This document shows, one piece after another, positions 1 to 8,415 of a DNA stretch of 64,000 nt. Position 1 is the first letter of the stretch; each line of letters starts with the position of its first letter. The stretch is taken from contig DASUTC010000067.1 of NCBI GenBank assembly GCA_036374795.1, positions 1 through 64,000 of the forward strand. The letters run 5' to 3'. The DNA comes from Herpetosiphonaceae bacterium. GTDB lineage: Bacteria; Chloroflexota; Chloroflexia; Chloroflexales; Kallotenuaceae. Position numbers and translations under genes: made by a program. The notes below the pieces were generated by a model. It saw only the letters and a list, made by a program, of their open reading frames with translations, was not told where the DNA came from and ran no database searches.

Positions 1-11
1 GTCTGTCAAAG

Positions 12-1010
12 CTAGGCGACCTGCTCGGCCTCGGTCGGCTCAAGGTAGAAGCCGTGGTCGTACAGATCCGCTACTCGCGCCATGTCGTCGGCGGTCAGCT
101 CGGCCTTGTCCGACGCGGCGGCAAACTCTTCGAGCTGCTCGACGTTATAGATGTTCGGCAGCGCCACGGCACACATCGGCGTTTGCCAGATGAACTTGAG
201 CGCCGCCTGGCCGATCGTGAGGTCGCGGTCCTCGTGCAGGAACGTCAGCTTTTCGAGCTTCTTGAGGCCGTTGATCAGCCACTCTTTGGGCCGGTGCATG
301 CGGTGATCGTTCTTCTCAAACTTCGTCTCGGCGGTGTACTTGCCCTCAAGCATGCCGCTTGAGTGCGGCACTCGCACCAGCAGCGCGACGCCCTCCTCCT
401 GCGCTACCCGCGACAGCTCGCGTCCCGGCTCCTGCTCGAGCATGTTGTAGATCATGTGCAGGCCGTCGATCTTGCGCGTGCGCATCGCCTTGACGCCCTC
501 ATCGAGCCAGCCGATCGCCGGGCCGAGCGCCACGCCGAACGCGCGGATCTTGCCCTCGTCTTTCAGCCGCTCCAGCACATCCCATAGCGCGTCGCTGTCG
601 ATCGCGTCCATCTTGGTGTTGTGCGCCTGCCAGAAGTCGATGCGATCGGTCTTGAGCCGTCGCAGGCTTTGCTCGACGCTGAAGCGAATAAACTCAGGAC
701 GCCAGTCCTGCGGTCGCTCCTGCTGGCCGCGTCGCTCCTTGTGCTCGTACCAGTTGTAGCCGCCCTTGGTCGCGATCACGATCTTGTCGCGCACGTCGCC
801 CAGCGCCTCGGCGACGATCTCCTCGCCGAAGCCCTCGCCGTAGGTGTCGGCGGTGTCGAAGAAGGTCACGCCCAGGTCGTATGCCCGCCGCAGCAGATCG
901 ATCCCCACCTGCTTATCGTTGATGCCCCACCACGTCGTGCCGACGGTCCAGACGCCGAAGCCAAGCTGTGAAACCTCTATGCCGGTCGTGCCAAAGGGTA
1001 CGTATCGCAT
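12..1010 (-). CDS. Aldo/keto reductase family oxidoreductase
   Basis: A 332-aa NAD(P)H-dependent oxidoreductase of the aldo/keto reductase (TIM-barrel) superfamily; the substrate cannot be told from sequence. Two residues of the catalytic tetrad are visible in FDTADTYG (Asp52, Tyr57), with the Lys segment IATKGG and the His segment FWQAHN following in the expected order. ATG 1010 was chosen because AGGAGT lies four bases upstream; an upstream in-frame start would have no such site. The gene is the last of the minus-strand heme gene run and is separated from the DUF1802 gene by an intercistronic repeat, so a link to heme metabolism is only positional. Confidence 0.9.
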   Translation of the reverse strand: MRYVPFGTTGIEVSQLGFGVWTVGTTWWGINDKQVGIDLLRRAYDLGVTFFDTADTYGEGFGEEIVAEALGDVRDKIVIATKGGYNWYEHKERRGQQERPQDWRPEFIRFSVEQSLRRLKTDRIDFWQAHNTKMDAIDSDALWDVLERLKDEGKIRAFGVALGPAIGWLDEGVKAMRTRKIDGLHMIYNMLEQEPGRELSRVAQEEGVALLVRVPHSSGMLEGKYTAETKFEKNDHRMHRPKEWLINGLKKLEKLTFLHEDRDLTIGQAALKFIWQTPMCAVALPNIYNVEQLEEFAAASDKAELTADDMARVADLYDHGFYLEPTEAEQVA

Positions 1011-1021
1011 AATTACTCCTT

Positions 1022-1111
1022 CGGAGGAACAAAAGAACAAGCGAACAAGGGAACAAACACAGATGACGTTCTTCCTATTTCTATTCCACCCTGCTTTGTT
1101 CCTTTGTTCTA
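1022..1111 (-). repeat. Modular intercistronic repeat, copy a
   Basis: In the direction of the flanking genes it starts at the TAG stop of the DUF1802 gene and continues with AACAAAGGAACAAAG. After a spacer it returns as the complement (TTTGTTCCCTTGTTC...) just before the AGGAGT site of the aldo/keto reductase gene. The two arms form an imperfect inverted repeat without a U-tract. Confidence 0.75.
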
Positions 1112-1696
1112 AGCCACTGTGCCTTGCTCTTCTGCAACAATCTCTCGAATCTCCGCCACCTGCCGCGCGTACTCGTCATCGCCAAGCACAGGCGTCATGC
1201 CGTCCAGCGCGATCGGCTCGACCAGCTCGATCCACGATTTGCAGCCGCCGTACTCGGCGCGATACGCGATCGTGTGCGCGCGCGGCAGCCTGTAGGCTCG
1301 CAGCAGCAGCACGTAGAGCGGAAAGCGCGGCTTCCAGCCGAAGCGCTCGGCGGCAAACTGCTCGTTCCAGATGTGATGCGGCAGCAGCGCCTCGACGGTT
1401 TCTTGTTCGCTGACCTGGAAAATATCGGTGATGCGCGCCCACGCGCCGATGCTCACCGTCTCAGGATGCCAGCCCGACGGCACCGGCTGTACCAGATCGG
1501 CGTACTGCGGCTTGAGCAGATGCGGCTGCTGATGCTCGTATGTCGGGTAGAGCAGCACCTCGTCGTACGCCACGCGAAAATGCTTGCCTTCCTCGCGGAT
1601 GCCGCCTTTGCGCAGCAGCAGGATCGTCTCGCCGCGCGCCAGCGCATCGGTCGCGACCGCCCACTCTTTGAGCGCGTGAATAGCAGGGTTGATCAT
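1109..1696 (-). CDS. DUF1802 family protein
   Basis: A 195-aa protein that I recognise as DUF1802 from its opening [12 protein letters not shown], the [12 protein letters not shown] block near residue 30 and the LLYPTYEHQ segment. The function of the family is unknown. ATG 1696 overlaps the hemB stop as ATGA, which implies translational coupling and fixes the start; AGGACAGG lies upstream. The TAG stop is the first triplet of an intercistronic repeat, so the end of the gene and the start of the repeat coincide. Its place at the tail of the heme operon suggests co-expression with tetrapyrrole synthesis. Confidence 0.8.
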   Translation of the reverse strand: MINPAIHALKEWAVATDALARGETILLLRKGGIREEGKHFRVAYDEVLLYPTYEHQQPHLLKPQYADLVQPVPSGWHPETVSIGAWARITDIFQVSEQETVEALLPHHIWNEQFAAERFGWKPRFPLYVLLLRAYRLPRAHTIAYRAEYGGCKSWIELVEPIALDGMTPVLGDDEYARQVAEIREIVAEEQGTVA

Positions 1697-2688
1697 CGCT
1701 GGTACCTGTCCTCGTGCAGCCACCGGGCTACCTCTTTCGCATAGTAGGTTAGAATCAGATCCGCTCCGGCGCGCTTGATCGACAGCAGGCTTTCGAGCGC
1801 GACCTGCCGCTCGTCGATCCAGCCGTTCTGCGCCGCCGCCTTGATCATCGCGTACTCGCCCGACACATGGTAGGCGGCAGTTGGTCGGTCGAAGCGCTGG
1901 CGGATGCTGGCGAGCACGTCCAGGTAGGGCAGCGCCGGCTTGACCATCAGCAGATCCGCGCCCTCGGCGGCGTCGAGCGCTACCTCAAGCAGCGCCTCGC
2001 GGGCGTTGGCCGGGTCCATCTGGTACTGCTTCCGATCGCCAAAAGCGGGCGGCGAGTCGGCGGCCTCGCGGAACGGGCCGTAAAAGCTCGACGCGAACTT
2101 CGCCGCGTAGGCCATGATCGCCACGTCGCGCGCGCCCACCCGATCCAGCTCCTCGCGGATCGCCGCGACCGCGCCATCCATCATCCCGCTCGGCGCGACG
2201 ATGTCCGCGCCCGCCTCGGCATGGGAGGCCACCACCCGCTGCAACACCTCGACCGTCGTGTCGTTGACGACGTAGCCGTGCTCGTCGAGCAGGCCGCAGT
2301 GACCGTGATCGGTGTACTCGCACATGCACACATCGGTGATCACCACCAGCTCGGGCACGGCGTCTTTGAGCGCGCGGATCGCCTGCTGCACGATGCCGTC
2401 GTCGGCGTAGTTCTCGCTCCCAGCGGCATCTTTGGTCGCTGGCAGCCCGAACATGATCACCGCTGGAATGCCGAGCGTGGCGATCTCCTCGGCCTGACGC
2501 GGCAGCAGGTCTACCGACCACTGGTGCTGGCCCGGCATCGAGCTGATCGGGCGCTGCTGCTTCTGCCCGTGGACCACAAAGAGCGGATAGATCAGATCAT
2601 CCGGTGTCAGCGCCGTCTCGCGCACCATCCGGCGCAGTGTCGGCGTGCGGCGCAGGCGGCGCGGACGCAGCGTTGGAAAACTAGACAT
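1693..2688 (-). CDS. hemB: Porphobilinogen synthase (delta-aminolevulinate dehydratase)
   Basis: A 331-aa cytosolic enzyme that condenses two 5-aminolevulinate molecules to porphobilinogen. The zinc-type cysteine cluster [14 protein letters not shown] and the two Schiff-base lysines ([15 protein letters not shown] and [10 protein letters not shown]) are present, and the length is normal. ATG 2688 is preceded by GGAGG and overlaps the end of cobA-hemD by eight bases; its own stop overlaps the DUF1802 start. These overlaps place it inside a tightly packed heme operon (hemA-hemC-cobA/hemD-hemB). Confidence 0.97.
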   Translation of the reverse strand: MSSFPTLRPRRLRRTPTLRRMVRETALTPDDLIYPLFVVHGQKQQRPISSMPGQHQWSVDLLPRQAEEIATLGIPAVIMFGLPATKDAAGSENYADDGIVQQAIRALKDAVPELVVITDVCMCEYTDHGHCGLLDEHGYVVNDTTVEVLQRVVASHAEAGADIVAPSGMMDGAVAAIREELDRVGARDVAIMAYAAKFASSFYGPFREAADSPPAFGDRKQYQMDPANAREALLEVALDAAEGADLLMVKPALPYLDVLASIRQRFDRPTAAYHVSGEYAMIKAAAQNGWIDERQVALESLLSIKRAGADLILTYYAKEVARWLHEDRYQR

Positions 2689-4327
2689 AGCTTCGTTCCT
2701 CCGAAGGCGCGGCACCCAGCGTCGCGATCAGCGCGCTCATCAGCCCATCGATCGTATATTTCTCGGCCTCGATCGTCACCCTGAGGCCAAAGTCGCGGGC
2801 GGTCTGCGCCGTGATCGGGCCGATCGCCGCGATCGTCACCGGCTCCAGCAGCGCGCGCGCCTCGTCGTTCGCCACGCCCGACTGTTCCAGCCGCGCAAAA
2901 AAGTTCGTGACCGTCGACGAGGATGTAAACGTGACCGCATCGATCGCCCGGTCACGCAGCATCCCCACGACGCTATCGTTTCGAGCTTCGTGTTTCGGGT
3001 TTCGAGTTTCGAGGCCCTCACCATGCCCGGAGGGCGCCCGGCATCTTAGTTCTTGGTTCTCTTGTTCTTCCCCCGTTCCCAGCACCGTCCGATACGCGAC
3101 CACGTTATCGACGTGCGCGCCTTTGGCTTGCAGACCTTCGGCCAGCGTCTCGCGGGCAATATCGGCGCGCGGCAGCAGAATGCGCTGGCCCGCGACATCG
3201 CCGATCTGCTCGATCACCGCCTCGGCCACGAACTCGGTCGGCACGAACGTTGCGCGCAGCCCGGCCTCTTCGAGCGCCTGCGCCGTCGCGGGGCCGATCG
3301 CGCCGATGCGATGGTGATGCAGCAGCGACGGCTGCATGTCGAACGTTCGCATGCGATCGAGCATGAAGCGCACGCCGTTGACGCTGGTAAAGATGATCCA
3401 GTTGTACTCGTCGAGCTTGGCGAGCGCCTGATCGAGCGGCGTCCAGTCGGCGGGCGGCGCGAACGCGATCACCGGATACTCGATCGGCTGCGCGCCTGCC
3501 TCGCGGAGCCGGGCGCTGAGCGCGCTGGCCTGCTCGCGGGCGCGCGTCACGATGATGCGCCTGCCGCGCAGCGGACGATTATCGAACCAGCGCAGGCGCT
3601 CGCGCAGCCGCACCACATCGCCGACTACCGTAATCGCGGGCGGCTTGAGCGCGGCGGCGGCTACAGCGGCGGCGATCGTCTGGAGCGTGCCGGTGACAAC
3701 CTGCTGCTCCGGCTTGGTGCCCCAGCGGATCACCGCTACGGGCGTGTCCGGCCTGCGCCCGTTGACGATCAGCTTCTCGGCGATCTCCGGCAGATTGCCG
3801 ACGCCCATGTAGAACACCAGCGTATCGATCGCCGTCGCCAGCGTGTGCCAGTTGAGCGCCGTTTCGGGCTTGGCCGGGTCTTCGTGGCCGGTGATGAACG
3901 CGACCGACGAGGCCAGCTCGCGATGCGTCACCGGAATTCCGGCGTAGGCCGGCGCGGCCACGCCCGCCGTGATGCCGGGCACAACCTCCCACGGAATCCC
4001 GGCCTGTTGCAGCACATCGGCCTCCTCGCCGCCGCGACCGAAGATGTAGGGATCGCCGCCCTTGAGCCGCACCACGCGCCTGCCCGCGTGCCCGTGCTCG
4101 ACCAGCAGCGCGTTGATCTCGTCCTGCGAGAGCGTGTGCCGTCCCGCCTGCTTGCCGACGTAGATCCGCTCCACGTCGGGGCGGCAATGTTCGAGCAGCG
4201 CGGCATTCGCCAGATAATCGTAGATCACCACATCGGCCTCTTGCAGCCGCCGCAAGCCTTTGACCGTGATCAGGTCGGGATCGCCCGGACCGGCTCCGAC
4301 CAGCGAAACGAAACCTTGTCTCGTCAT
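2681..4327 (-). CDS. cobA-hemD: Fused uroporphyrinogen-III C-methyltransferase / uroporphyrinogen-III synthase
   Basis: A 548-aa fusion. Residues 1 to about 245 are a SUMT/CobA methyltransferase ([14 protein letters not shown] at the N-terminus, then [18 protein letters not shown] and [16 protein letters not shown]) that makes precorrin-2 for siroheme. Residues from about 255 are the HemD cyclase, with [24 protein letters not shown], and [12 protein letters not shown] near the end. Between about residues 415 and 446 the HemD domain carries an in-frame, charged, low-complexity insertion encoded by an intercistronic-type repeat. Such fusions are known in bacteria; the insertion is the odd part. 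ATG 4327 lies four bases after the hemC stop, with no strong Shine-Dalgarno site, so coupling is likely. Confidence 0.93.
   Translation of the reverse strand: MTRQGFVSLVGAGPGDPDLITVKGLRRLQEADVVIYDYLANAALLEHCRPDVERIYVGKQAGRHTLSQDEINALLVEHGHAGRRVVRLKGGDPYIFGRGGEEADVLQQAGIPWEVVPGITAGVAAPAYAGIPVTHRELASSVAFITGHEDPAKPETALNWHTLATAIDTLVFYMGVGNLPEIAEKLIVNGRRPDTPVAVIRWGTKPEQQVVTGTLQTIAAAVAAAALKPPAITVVGDVVRLRERLRWFDNRPLRGRRIIVTRAREQASALSARLREAGAQPIEYPVIAFAPPADWTPLDQALAKLDEYNWIIFTSVNGVRFMLDRMRTFDMQPSLLHHHRIGAIGPATAQALEEAGLRATFVPTEFVAEAVIEQIGDVAGQRILLPRADIARETLAEGLQAKGAHVDNVVAYRTVLGTGEEQENQELRCRAPSGHGEGLETRNPKHEARNDSVVGMLRDRAIDAVTFTSSSTVTNFFARLEQSGVANDEARALLEPVTIAAIGPITAQTARDFGLRVTIEAEKYTIDGLMSALIATLGAAPSEERSYV
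2990..3082 (-). repeat. Modular repeat, copy b, inside the HemD reading frame
   Basis: Read along hemD it has the full composite order: AGAACAAGAGAACCAAGAACT, then a GC-rich core (CCGGGCGCCCTCCGGGCAT), then four GAAAC-type units (TCGAAACTCGAAACCCG...). It keeps the reading frame and adds about 30 residues. It matches copy j (40050-40140) in module order and in wording. Confidence 0.8.
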
Positions 4328-4330
4328 GGA

Positions 4331-5308
4331 TTAATCACAATCTGTATCAAAACCATGGTACGTTCGCGGCGGCTCCACGGCGGGAACCGCGCGGCTCAGC
4401 CGCTCCAGAATCGCCGCGCCGCCATCCGCCAGCAGCGCCTCGGCCAGCGTCACGCCGACCGTCGCCGGATCGTCGAGCGCTCCCGCGCGCTCGCCACGCA
4501 CCACCAGCGCGCCGTCGGGCGTGCCGATCAGCCCGTGGAGCCGCACCTGCCCGTAGGCGATCGTCGCGTGCGCCGCGATCGGCACCTGGCAGCCGCCCTC
4601 AAGCCGCGCGAGCAGCGCGCGCTCGGCCCGCACCGCGATCTCGGTCGCCGAGTCGTTGAGCGGCGCGAGAAGCTGGCGCACCTCGGCGTCGTCGGCGCGG
4701 CACTCGAGCGCCAGCGCGCCCTGCGCGACCGCAGGCAGCAGCAGGTCGGGGGTGAAGATCTCCGTCACCACGGCGGAAAGATCCAGCCGCTCCAATCCGG
4801 CGGCGGCCAGAATAATCGCGTCGTATGCTTCGGTCTGAGCCTTGCGCAGCCGCGTATCAACGTTGCCGCGCAGGTCGATCACCTGCACGTCGGGCCGCAG
4901 ATGGCGCACCTGGCAGGCGCGTCGCAGACTCGACGTGCCGACGATCGCGCCCTTTGGCAGTTCGCGCAGCCGCAGGTTGTGGCGTGAGATTAAAACATCG
5001 CGGGGATCGGCGCGGCGCGGGAAGGCCGCGAGAGTCAACTGCTCCGGCAGCGCCGAGGGCAGATCTTTGCAGGAGTGAACCGCGAGATCGGCCTGCCGGT
5101 CGAGGAGCGCCTGCTCGATCTCTTTGACGAACAGGCCCTTATCGCCGATCCGCGACAGCGCCCGATCCAGCACCAGATCGCCTTTCGTCTGGATGATTCG
5201 CAGCTCCACATCGAGGCCGGTATGTGCCTCCCGCAGCAGCGCCGCGACCATCTCGGCCTGCGCGAGCGCCAGCTTGCTCCCGCGCGTCGCCAGCACGAGC
5301 TTACGCAT
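4331..5308 (-). CDS. hemC: Hydroxymethylbilane synthase (porphobilinogen deaminase)
   Basis: A 325-aa enzyme that polymerises four porphobilinogens into hydroxymethylbilane. Visible family marks are LATRGSKLALAQ at the N-terminus, IQTKGD, VHSCKDLPS, GTSSLRR, and the cofactor-attachment cysteine in LEGGCQVPI at about residue 245. ATG 5308 overlaps the hemA stop by eight bases, and the stop lies four bases before cobA-hemD. Together with hemA, hemB and cobA-hemD it completes the route from glutamyl-tRNA to uroporphyrinogen III. Confidence 0.97.
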   Translation of the reverse strand: MRKLVLATRGSKLALAQAEMVAALLREAHTGLDVELRIIQTKGDLVLDRALSRIGDKGLFVKEIEQALLDRQADLAVHSCKDLPSALPEQLTLAAFPRRADPRDVLISRHNLRLRELPKGAIVGTSSLRRACQVRHLRPDVQVIDLRGNVDTRLRKAQTEAYDAIILAAAGLERLDLSAVVTEIFTPDLLLPAVAQGALALECRADDAEVRQLLAPLNDSATEIAVRAERALLARLEGGCQVPIAAHATIAYGQVRLHGLIGTPDGALVVRGERAGALDDPATVGVTLAEALLADGGAAILERLSRAVPAVEPPRTYHGFDTDCD

Positions 5309-6578
5309 CGACGTTCTCCAGCCCAAAGAGATCTTGCAGCGCCGTTGCGTAGGCCAGCGCCGAGCCGTCGCTGCTGTGCGCTTTCAGGCGCACCGTCGGC
5401 TGATGTAGCAGCTTGTTGACAATGCCCTGAGTCAGCGCCTCGATCGTCTGCTGCTCGCGCTCCGAGAGCGGACCCAGGCGACGCAGCGCCTTGGCGACCT
5501 CGTTCTGGCGGATGCGCTCGGCGTGCGCGCGCAGCTCATTGATCGTCGGCACGACCGCCCGCGTGCCAAGCCAGCGTATAAACTTCTCGGTTTCTTCCGC
5601 GACGATCGTCCATGCGGCGTCAAGCTCGCCTCGGCGGCGCTCGATGTTGTCGGCGACGACGCTGTGCAGATCGTCCACGTCGAAGACATGCGCGCCCGGA
5701 ATCTCGGCTACGTCCGCGTCGATGTCGCGCGGCACCGCCAGATCGATCAGGATCAGTGGCCGCCCACCACGCGCATCCAGCGCTGTCAGCGCGTGCTGCG
5801 CATGGATCACCGTGTGCGGCGCGGAGGTCGAGGAGATCACCACGTCGGCCTCGACGATCGCGGCCTGAAGCATATCGAAGGGCAGCGCCCGCCCGCCCCA
5901 TTGATCGGCGAGCTGCTGGGCGTGCTCGACCGTGCGGTTGACCAGCGTGATCGTCCGCGCGCCGTTGTCGAGCAGGTTCTTTGCCGCAAGCTCGCTCACC
6001 TTGCCGCTGCCGACCAGCAGCACATGCGCTGTCTCAAGGCTGCCCAGCAGGTTGCGCGCCAGCTCGACGCCCGCCTGACTGACGGATGCCGCGTGACGGC
6101 TGATGCCCGTCTCGGTGCGCACACGCTTGCCGCCTTCCAGGGCATTGCGGAAGAGGGTGTTGAGGATCGGGCCAAGCGCCTGGTGCGTGGATGCGTGCTG
6201 CGCTGCCGCGCGCACCTGGCCCTGGATCTGCGGCTCGCCCACGACGATCGAGTTGAGGCCGCTGATGGTGCCGAAGAGATGCGCCACCGCCGCCTGATCG
6301 ACGTGGATGTACAGCGCATCGTCGAGGCTGTGCTCCGGCAGGTGATGAAACCGATGCAGGAAGCTGCTCACGCCAGCCGCCGCGTGTGGATCGTCGGCGA
6401 CGCCATAGATCTCCACGCGGTTGCAGGTCGAGAGAATCGCCGCCTCGTGCAGCGGCGCACCGGGCGCGGACAACAGCGCCTCGAACGCCGCCGCGAACTG
6501 CGATGGCCGGAAGGCCACCTGCTCGCGCACCTCGACCGGTGATGTGTGATGATCAAGCCCGATAACAAGAATGTGCAT
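5301..6578 (-). CDS. hemA: Glutamyl-tRNA reductase
   Basis: A 425-aa NADPH-dependent enzyme that reduces glutamyl-tRNA(Glu) to glutamate-1-semialdehyde, the first committed step of C5-pathway tetrapyrrole synthesis. The catalytic cysteine is Cys52 in STCNRVEIYG. The signature SGLNSIVVGEPQIQGQV and the nucleotide-binding segment VLLVGSGKVSELAAKNL follow, then the C-terminal dimerisation helices. It sits 41 bases after the precorrin-2 dehydrogenase gene. hemL (the aminomutase) is not in the window. Confidence 0.97.
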   Translation of the reverse strand: MHILVIGLDHHTSPVEVREQVAFRPSQFAAAFEALLSAPGAPLHEAAILSTCNRVEIYGVADDPHAAAGVSSFLHRFHHLPEHSLDDALYIHVDQAAVAHLFGTISGLNSIVVGEPQIQGQVRAAAQHASTHQALGPILNTLFRNALEGGKRVRTETGISRHAASVSQAGVELARNLLGSLETAHVLLVGSGKVSELAAKNLLDNGARTITLVNRTVEHAQQLADQWGGRALPFDMLQAAIVEADVVISSTSAPHTVIHAQHALTALDARGGRPLILIDLAVPRDIDADVAEIPGAHVFDVDDLHSVVADNIERRRGELDAAWTIVAEETEKFIRWLGTRAVVPTINELRAHAERIRQNEVAKALRRLGPLSEREQQTIEALTQGIVNKLLHQPTVRLKAHSSDGSALAYATALQDLFGLENVDA

Positions 6579-6619
6579 GGTCGTATCTATCTACGAATAT
6601 GCCAGAACGCCATCAAATG

Positions 6620-7276
6620 CTATTGCTCGGACAGCTCGGCGATTAACGCTGCGATATAGCGCTCAAGCCGGTCGAGGTCGTCGCTACGAACCCACTCCAA
6701 CACCTCGTCGCTGACCAGCGCCCGCCACAGTCTCGCACGTGCCGCCGCTGGCAGCGTCGATCCGATCTCGCGGCGCAGCGCTCCCAGCCGGTGAGCCAGC
6801 ACGCCGTACTCAGGGCCGAAGGTTGCTTCGAGCTTGCGCCGAATATGCGCCGCCAGCGCGGGACTATCGCCGCCGGTTCCAACTGCCAGCAGCACATCGC
6901 CGCGCATCACCGCGCCGAGCGTGTGAAACGTACTCTCTGCGGGATCGTCGGCGATGTTACATAACATCCCGTGCTGCCGCGCTTCTTCTGCCACCGCCGC
7001 GTTGACCTCGCGCCGGTCGGTCGCGGCGATAGCAAGAAAAGCGCCGGAGAGATCGCCTGAGGTGTAGGGCCGCGCCACATGGACGAGCTGCCCGGCCTCG
7101 CGCCACTCCGCGATCTGCGGCTGCGCGTCGGGACTGATCACGATGACACGTGCGCCGCTGTCGAGCAGCGCGCGGATCTTGCGCACCGCGACCTCGCCGC
7201 CGCCCACCACGACGCACTTCACGCGGTCGAGCTGCGTCAGCACGATTGGGTAGGGCCGGTTGCGCGCCTCGTCCAT
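6620..7276 (-). CDS. Precorrin-2 dehydrogenase / sirohydrochlorin ferrochelatase-like protein
   Basis: A 218-aa protein matching the N-terminal CysG/Met8p module, which oxidises precorrin-2 to sirohydrochlorin with NAD+ and may insert iron. The Rossmann motif VVVGGGEVAVRKIRAL is at residues 22-37. LAIAATDRREVNAAV and LCNIADDPAESTFHTLGAV follow, as in this family, then the helical dimerisation region. It starts one base after the regulator gene ends and precedes hemA. Together with the CobA domain downstream it provides the siroheme branch. Confidence 0.9.
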   Translation of the reverse strand: MDEARNRPYPIVLTQLDRVKCVVVGGGEVAVRKIRALLDSGARVIVISPDAQPQIAEWREAGQLVHVARPYTSGDLSGAFLAIAATDRREVNAAVAEEARQHGMLCNIADDPAESTFHTLGAVMRGDVLLAVGTGGDSPALAAHIRRKLEATFGPEYGVLAHRLGALRREIGSTLPAAARARLWRALVSDEVLEWVRSDDLDRLERYIAALIAELSEQ

Positions 7277-7277
7277 C

Positions 7278-7925
7278 TTAGCCTTCCGCTCCTGGCGCTG
7301 CCGCGGTCTGCGCGTGCGCGTCCATCATCGCCCGCAGCACCTCATTGAGCAGGTCGTTGATGCGCCGGACGATCGCCAGGGTTTCGTCGCGATCGAGGCC
7401 GGTCGTCTCAGGCAGACTAAACACGGTTTCGAGCAGCGAGTCGCGGAAGAAGATGAAGGCCATCACCGCATCGGGCAGGCTATGGCCGGTACGCGCCATC
7501 ATCTCGCCGTACTCGCGGCCTAGCCGCTGCGCGATCTCGCGCTGCTCCGTCGTGGGCGTCCGCTTGCCGATGAGCTGCGTCGTCAGCGCGACCAACTGCC
7601 GCCCCGACTGGCGCTGCCGCTGCCGCTCGTCCTCGCCGATACCGCGCGCCCAGTTCTGCCCAAGCGCCCCCGGAAGCTCCTGGCGCGTACGCTCAAGCGC
7701 CTCGGTCATCAGGTACGACGAGAGTCCGGCGCCGCGCAGCGGCGTCACCTGGAGCATGCGCTCGATGTCGGCGTGCGAGAAGCGACGATGACCGCCGGGC
7801 GTGCGAAAGATGCGCACCTTGCCCTCATCGCTCCACTGCCGCAGCGTCGCGGGGTGTACGCCGAGCAGCTTGCTGGCCTCGCTCAGCGTGAGCCAATCTT
7901 GCTCATGTGATGGTGATTCTGCCAT
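7278..7925 (-). CDS. BldC/MerR-like helix-turn-helix regulator, first gene of the heme operon
   Basis: A 215-aa DNA-binding protein. Residues about 12-60 form a MerR-superfamily winged helix (LTLSEASKLLGVHPATLRQW, wing RTPGGHRRFSHADIERML). The rest is an all-helical domain with LGREYGEMMARTGHSLPDAVMAF, which I do not recognise as a metal or heme sensor. It lies directly upstream of, and one base from, the siroheme/heme genes behind a good sigma70 promoter, so autogenous control of the heme operon is the natural inference. Whether it senses heme, iron or an intermediate is unknown. Confidence 0.8.
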   Translation of the reverse strand: MAESPSHEQDWLTLSEASKLLGVHPATLRQWSDEGKVRIFRTPGGHRRFSHADIERMLQVTPLRGAGLSSYLMTEALERTRQELPGALGQNWARGIGEDERQRQRQSGRQLVALTTQLIGKRTPTTEQREIAQRLGREYGEMMARTGHSLPDAVMAFIFFRDSLLETVFSLPETTGLDRDETLAIVRRINDLLNEVLRAMMDAHAQTAAAPGAEG

Positions 7926-7929
7926 AAAA

Positions 7930-7946
7930 ATCTACAGAAATCTACA
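7930..7946 (-). promoter_or_regulatory. Direct repeat, possible operator in the heme operon leader
   Basis: On the minus strand CTGTAGATTT occurs twice in a row just before the regulator start codon, with a related CGTAGAAAA about 15 bases further upstream. BldC-type proteins are known to bind direct repeats, so this could be the regulator's own site between +1 and the start codon. The role is inferred from position. Confidence 0.4.
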
Positions 7947-7975
7947 GGCAATTTTGCTTTTCTACGTCCTTGTGG

Positions 7976-8004
7976 AGTATAGCACAGGTGAGAATCATAT
8001 TCAA
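7976..8004 (-). promoter_or_regulatory. Sigma70-type promoter of the heme operon
   Basis: Minus-strand -35 TTGAAT (7999-8004), a 17-base spacer and -10 TATACT (7976-7981). Transcription would start near 7968 and give a leader of about 43 bases before the regulator's ATG at 7925. Confidence 0.6.
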
Positions 8005-8111
8005 AACGTTCTGAACCCGATACTGCCCTACCATTTCAACCTGAGGCGCGGTCGGGTCTGGGGCGAGTCTGCCAGGACCTTTGTTGGCGGCGTGCCGGTG
8101 CCGGGTTGGGG

Positions 8112-8117
8112 TATAAT
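8112..8117 (+). promoter_or_regulatory. Possible -10 box for the serA leader
   Basis: A perfect TATAAT with no convincing -35 at 16-18 bases. It would give a leader of about 290 bases before serA that contains the hairpin at 8221-8246. Confidence 0.35.
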
Positions 8118-8218
8118 GCGCCCACCTGGGGACGGATATGCAGGCGATGCAGGATGCGCTGCGGGAGAGACATCGGCAGCCCTGGATCTGCTGCGCAGGT
8201 CCACGATCGTTACGACAA

Positions 8219-8258
8219 GGGCGTCGGCGAGGGAGCTTGCTGACGCTCTTTTTCTTTG
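8219..8258 (+). terminator. Terminator-like hairpin in the serA leader (possible attenuator)
   Basis: The stem GCGTCGGC / GCTGACGC (8221-8228 with 8239-8246, one G-U pair) has a ten-base loop and is followed by TCTTTTTCTTT. It lies between the putative promoter and serA, where read-through could be regulated. A 43-codon frame from ATG 8138 crosses the hairpin but contains no run of serine codons. Confidence 0.5.
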
Positions 8259-8274
8259 CCTCCAGGTAGAGAAC

Positions 8275-8400
8275 AACGCGCCGTCAGGCCGGGCGTGTAG
8301 GGTGTTCCCCATCCTCCCTTTGCTCCGCCTGACGGAGCAAAAAGAAACAGGAGAACCAGGGACCGGAAACTTGGAACTCGAAACTTGGAACTTGAAACCA
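8275..8400 (+). repeat. Modular repeat, copy c, with GC-rich core, upstream of serA
   Basis: The core 8281-8326 (GCCGTCAGGCCGGGCGTG...) closely matches 32327-32373. It is followed by GAACCAGGGACC and three GAAACTTG/GAACTCG-type units, which end 16 bases before the serA start codon. Confidence 0.7.
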
Positions 8401-8415
8401 ATGAGGAGCATAATC

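Noticed and set aside
3053-4987. A 644-codon plus-strand frame opposite cobA-hemD and hemC
   Set aside because: It has no domain-like sequence and lies antisense to two confidently identified enzymes.
8150-8200. Glycine riboswitch or T-box upstream of serA
   Set aside because: A GGGAGAGA string is present, but the conserved partner sequences of either element are missing.
8138-8268. Leader peptide for serA attenuation
   Set aside because: The 43-codon frame has no serine or glycine run, and it crosses the hairpin instead of stopping before it.
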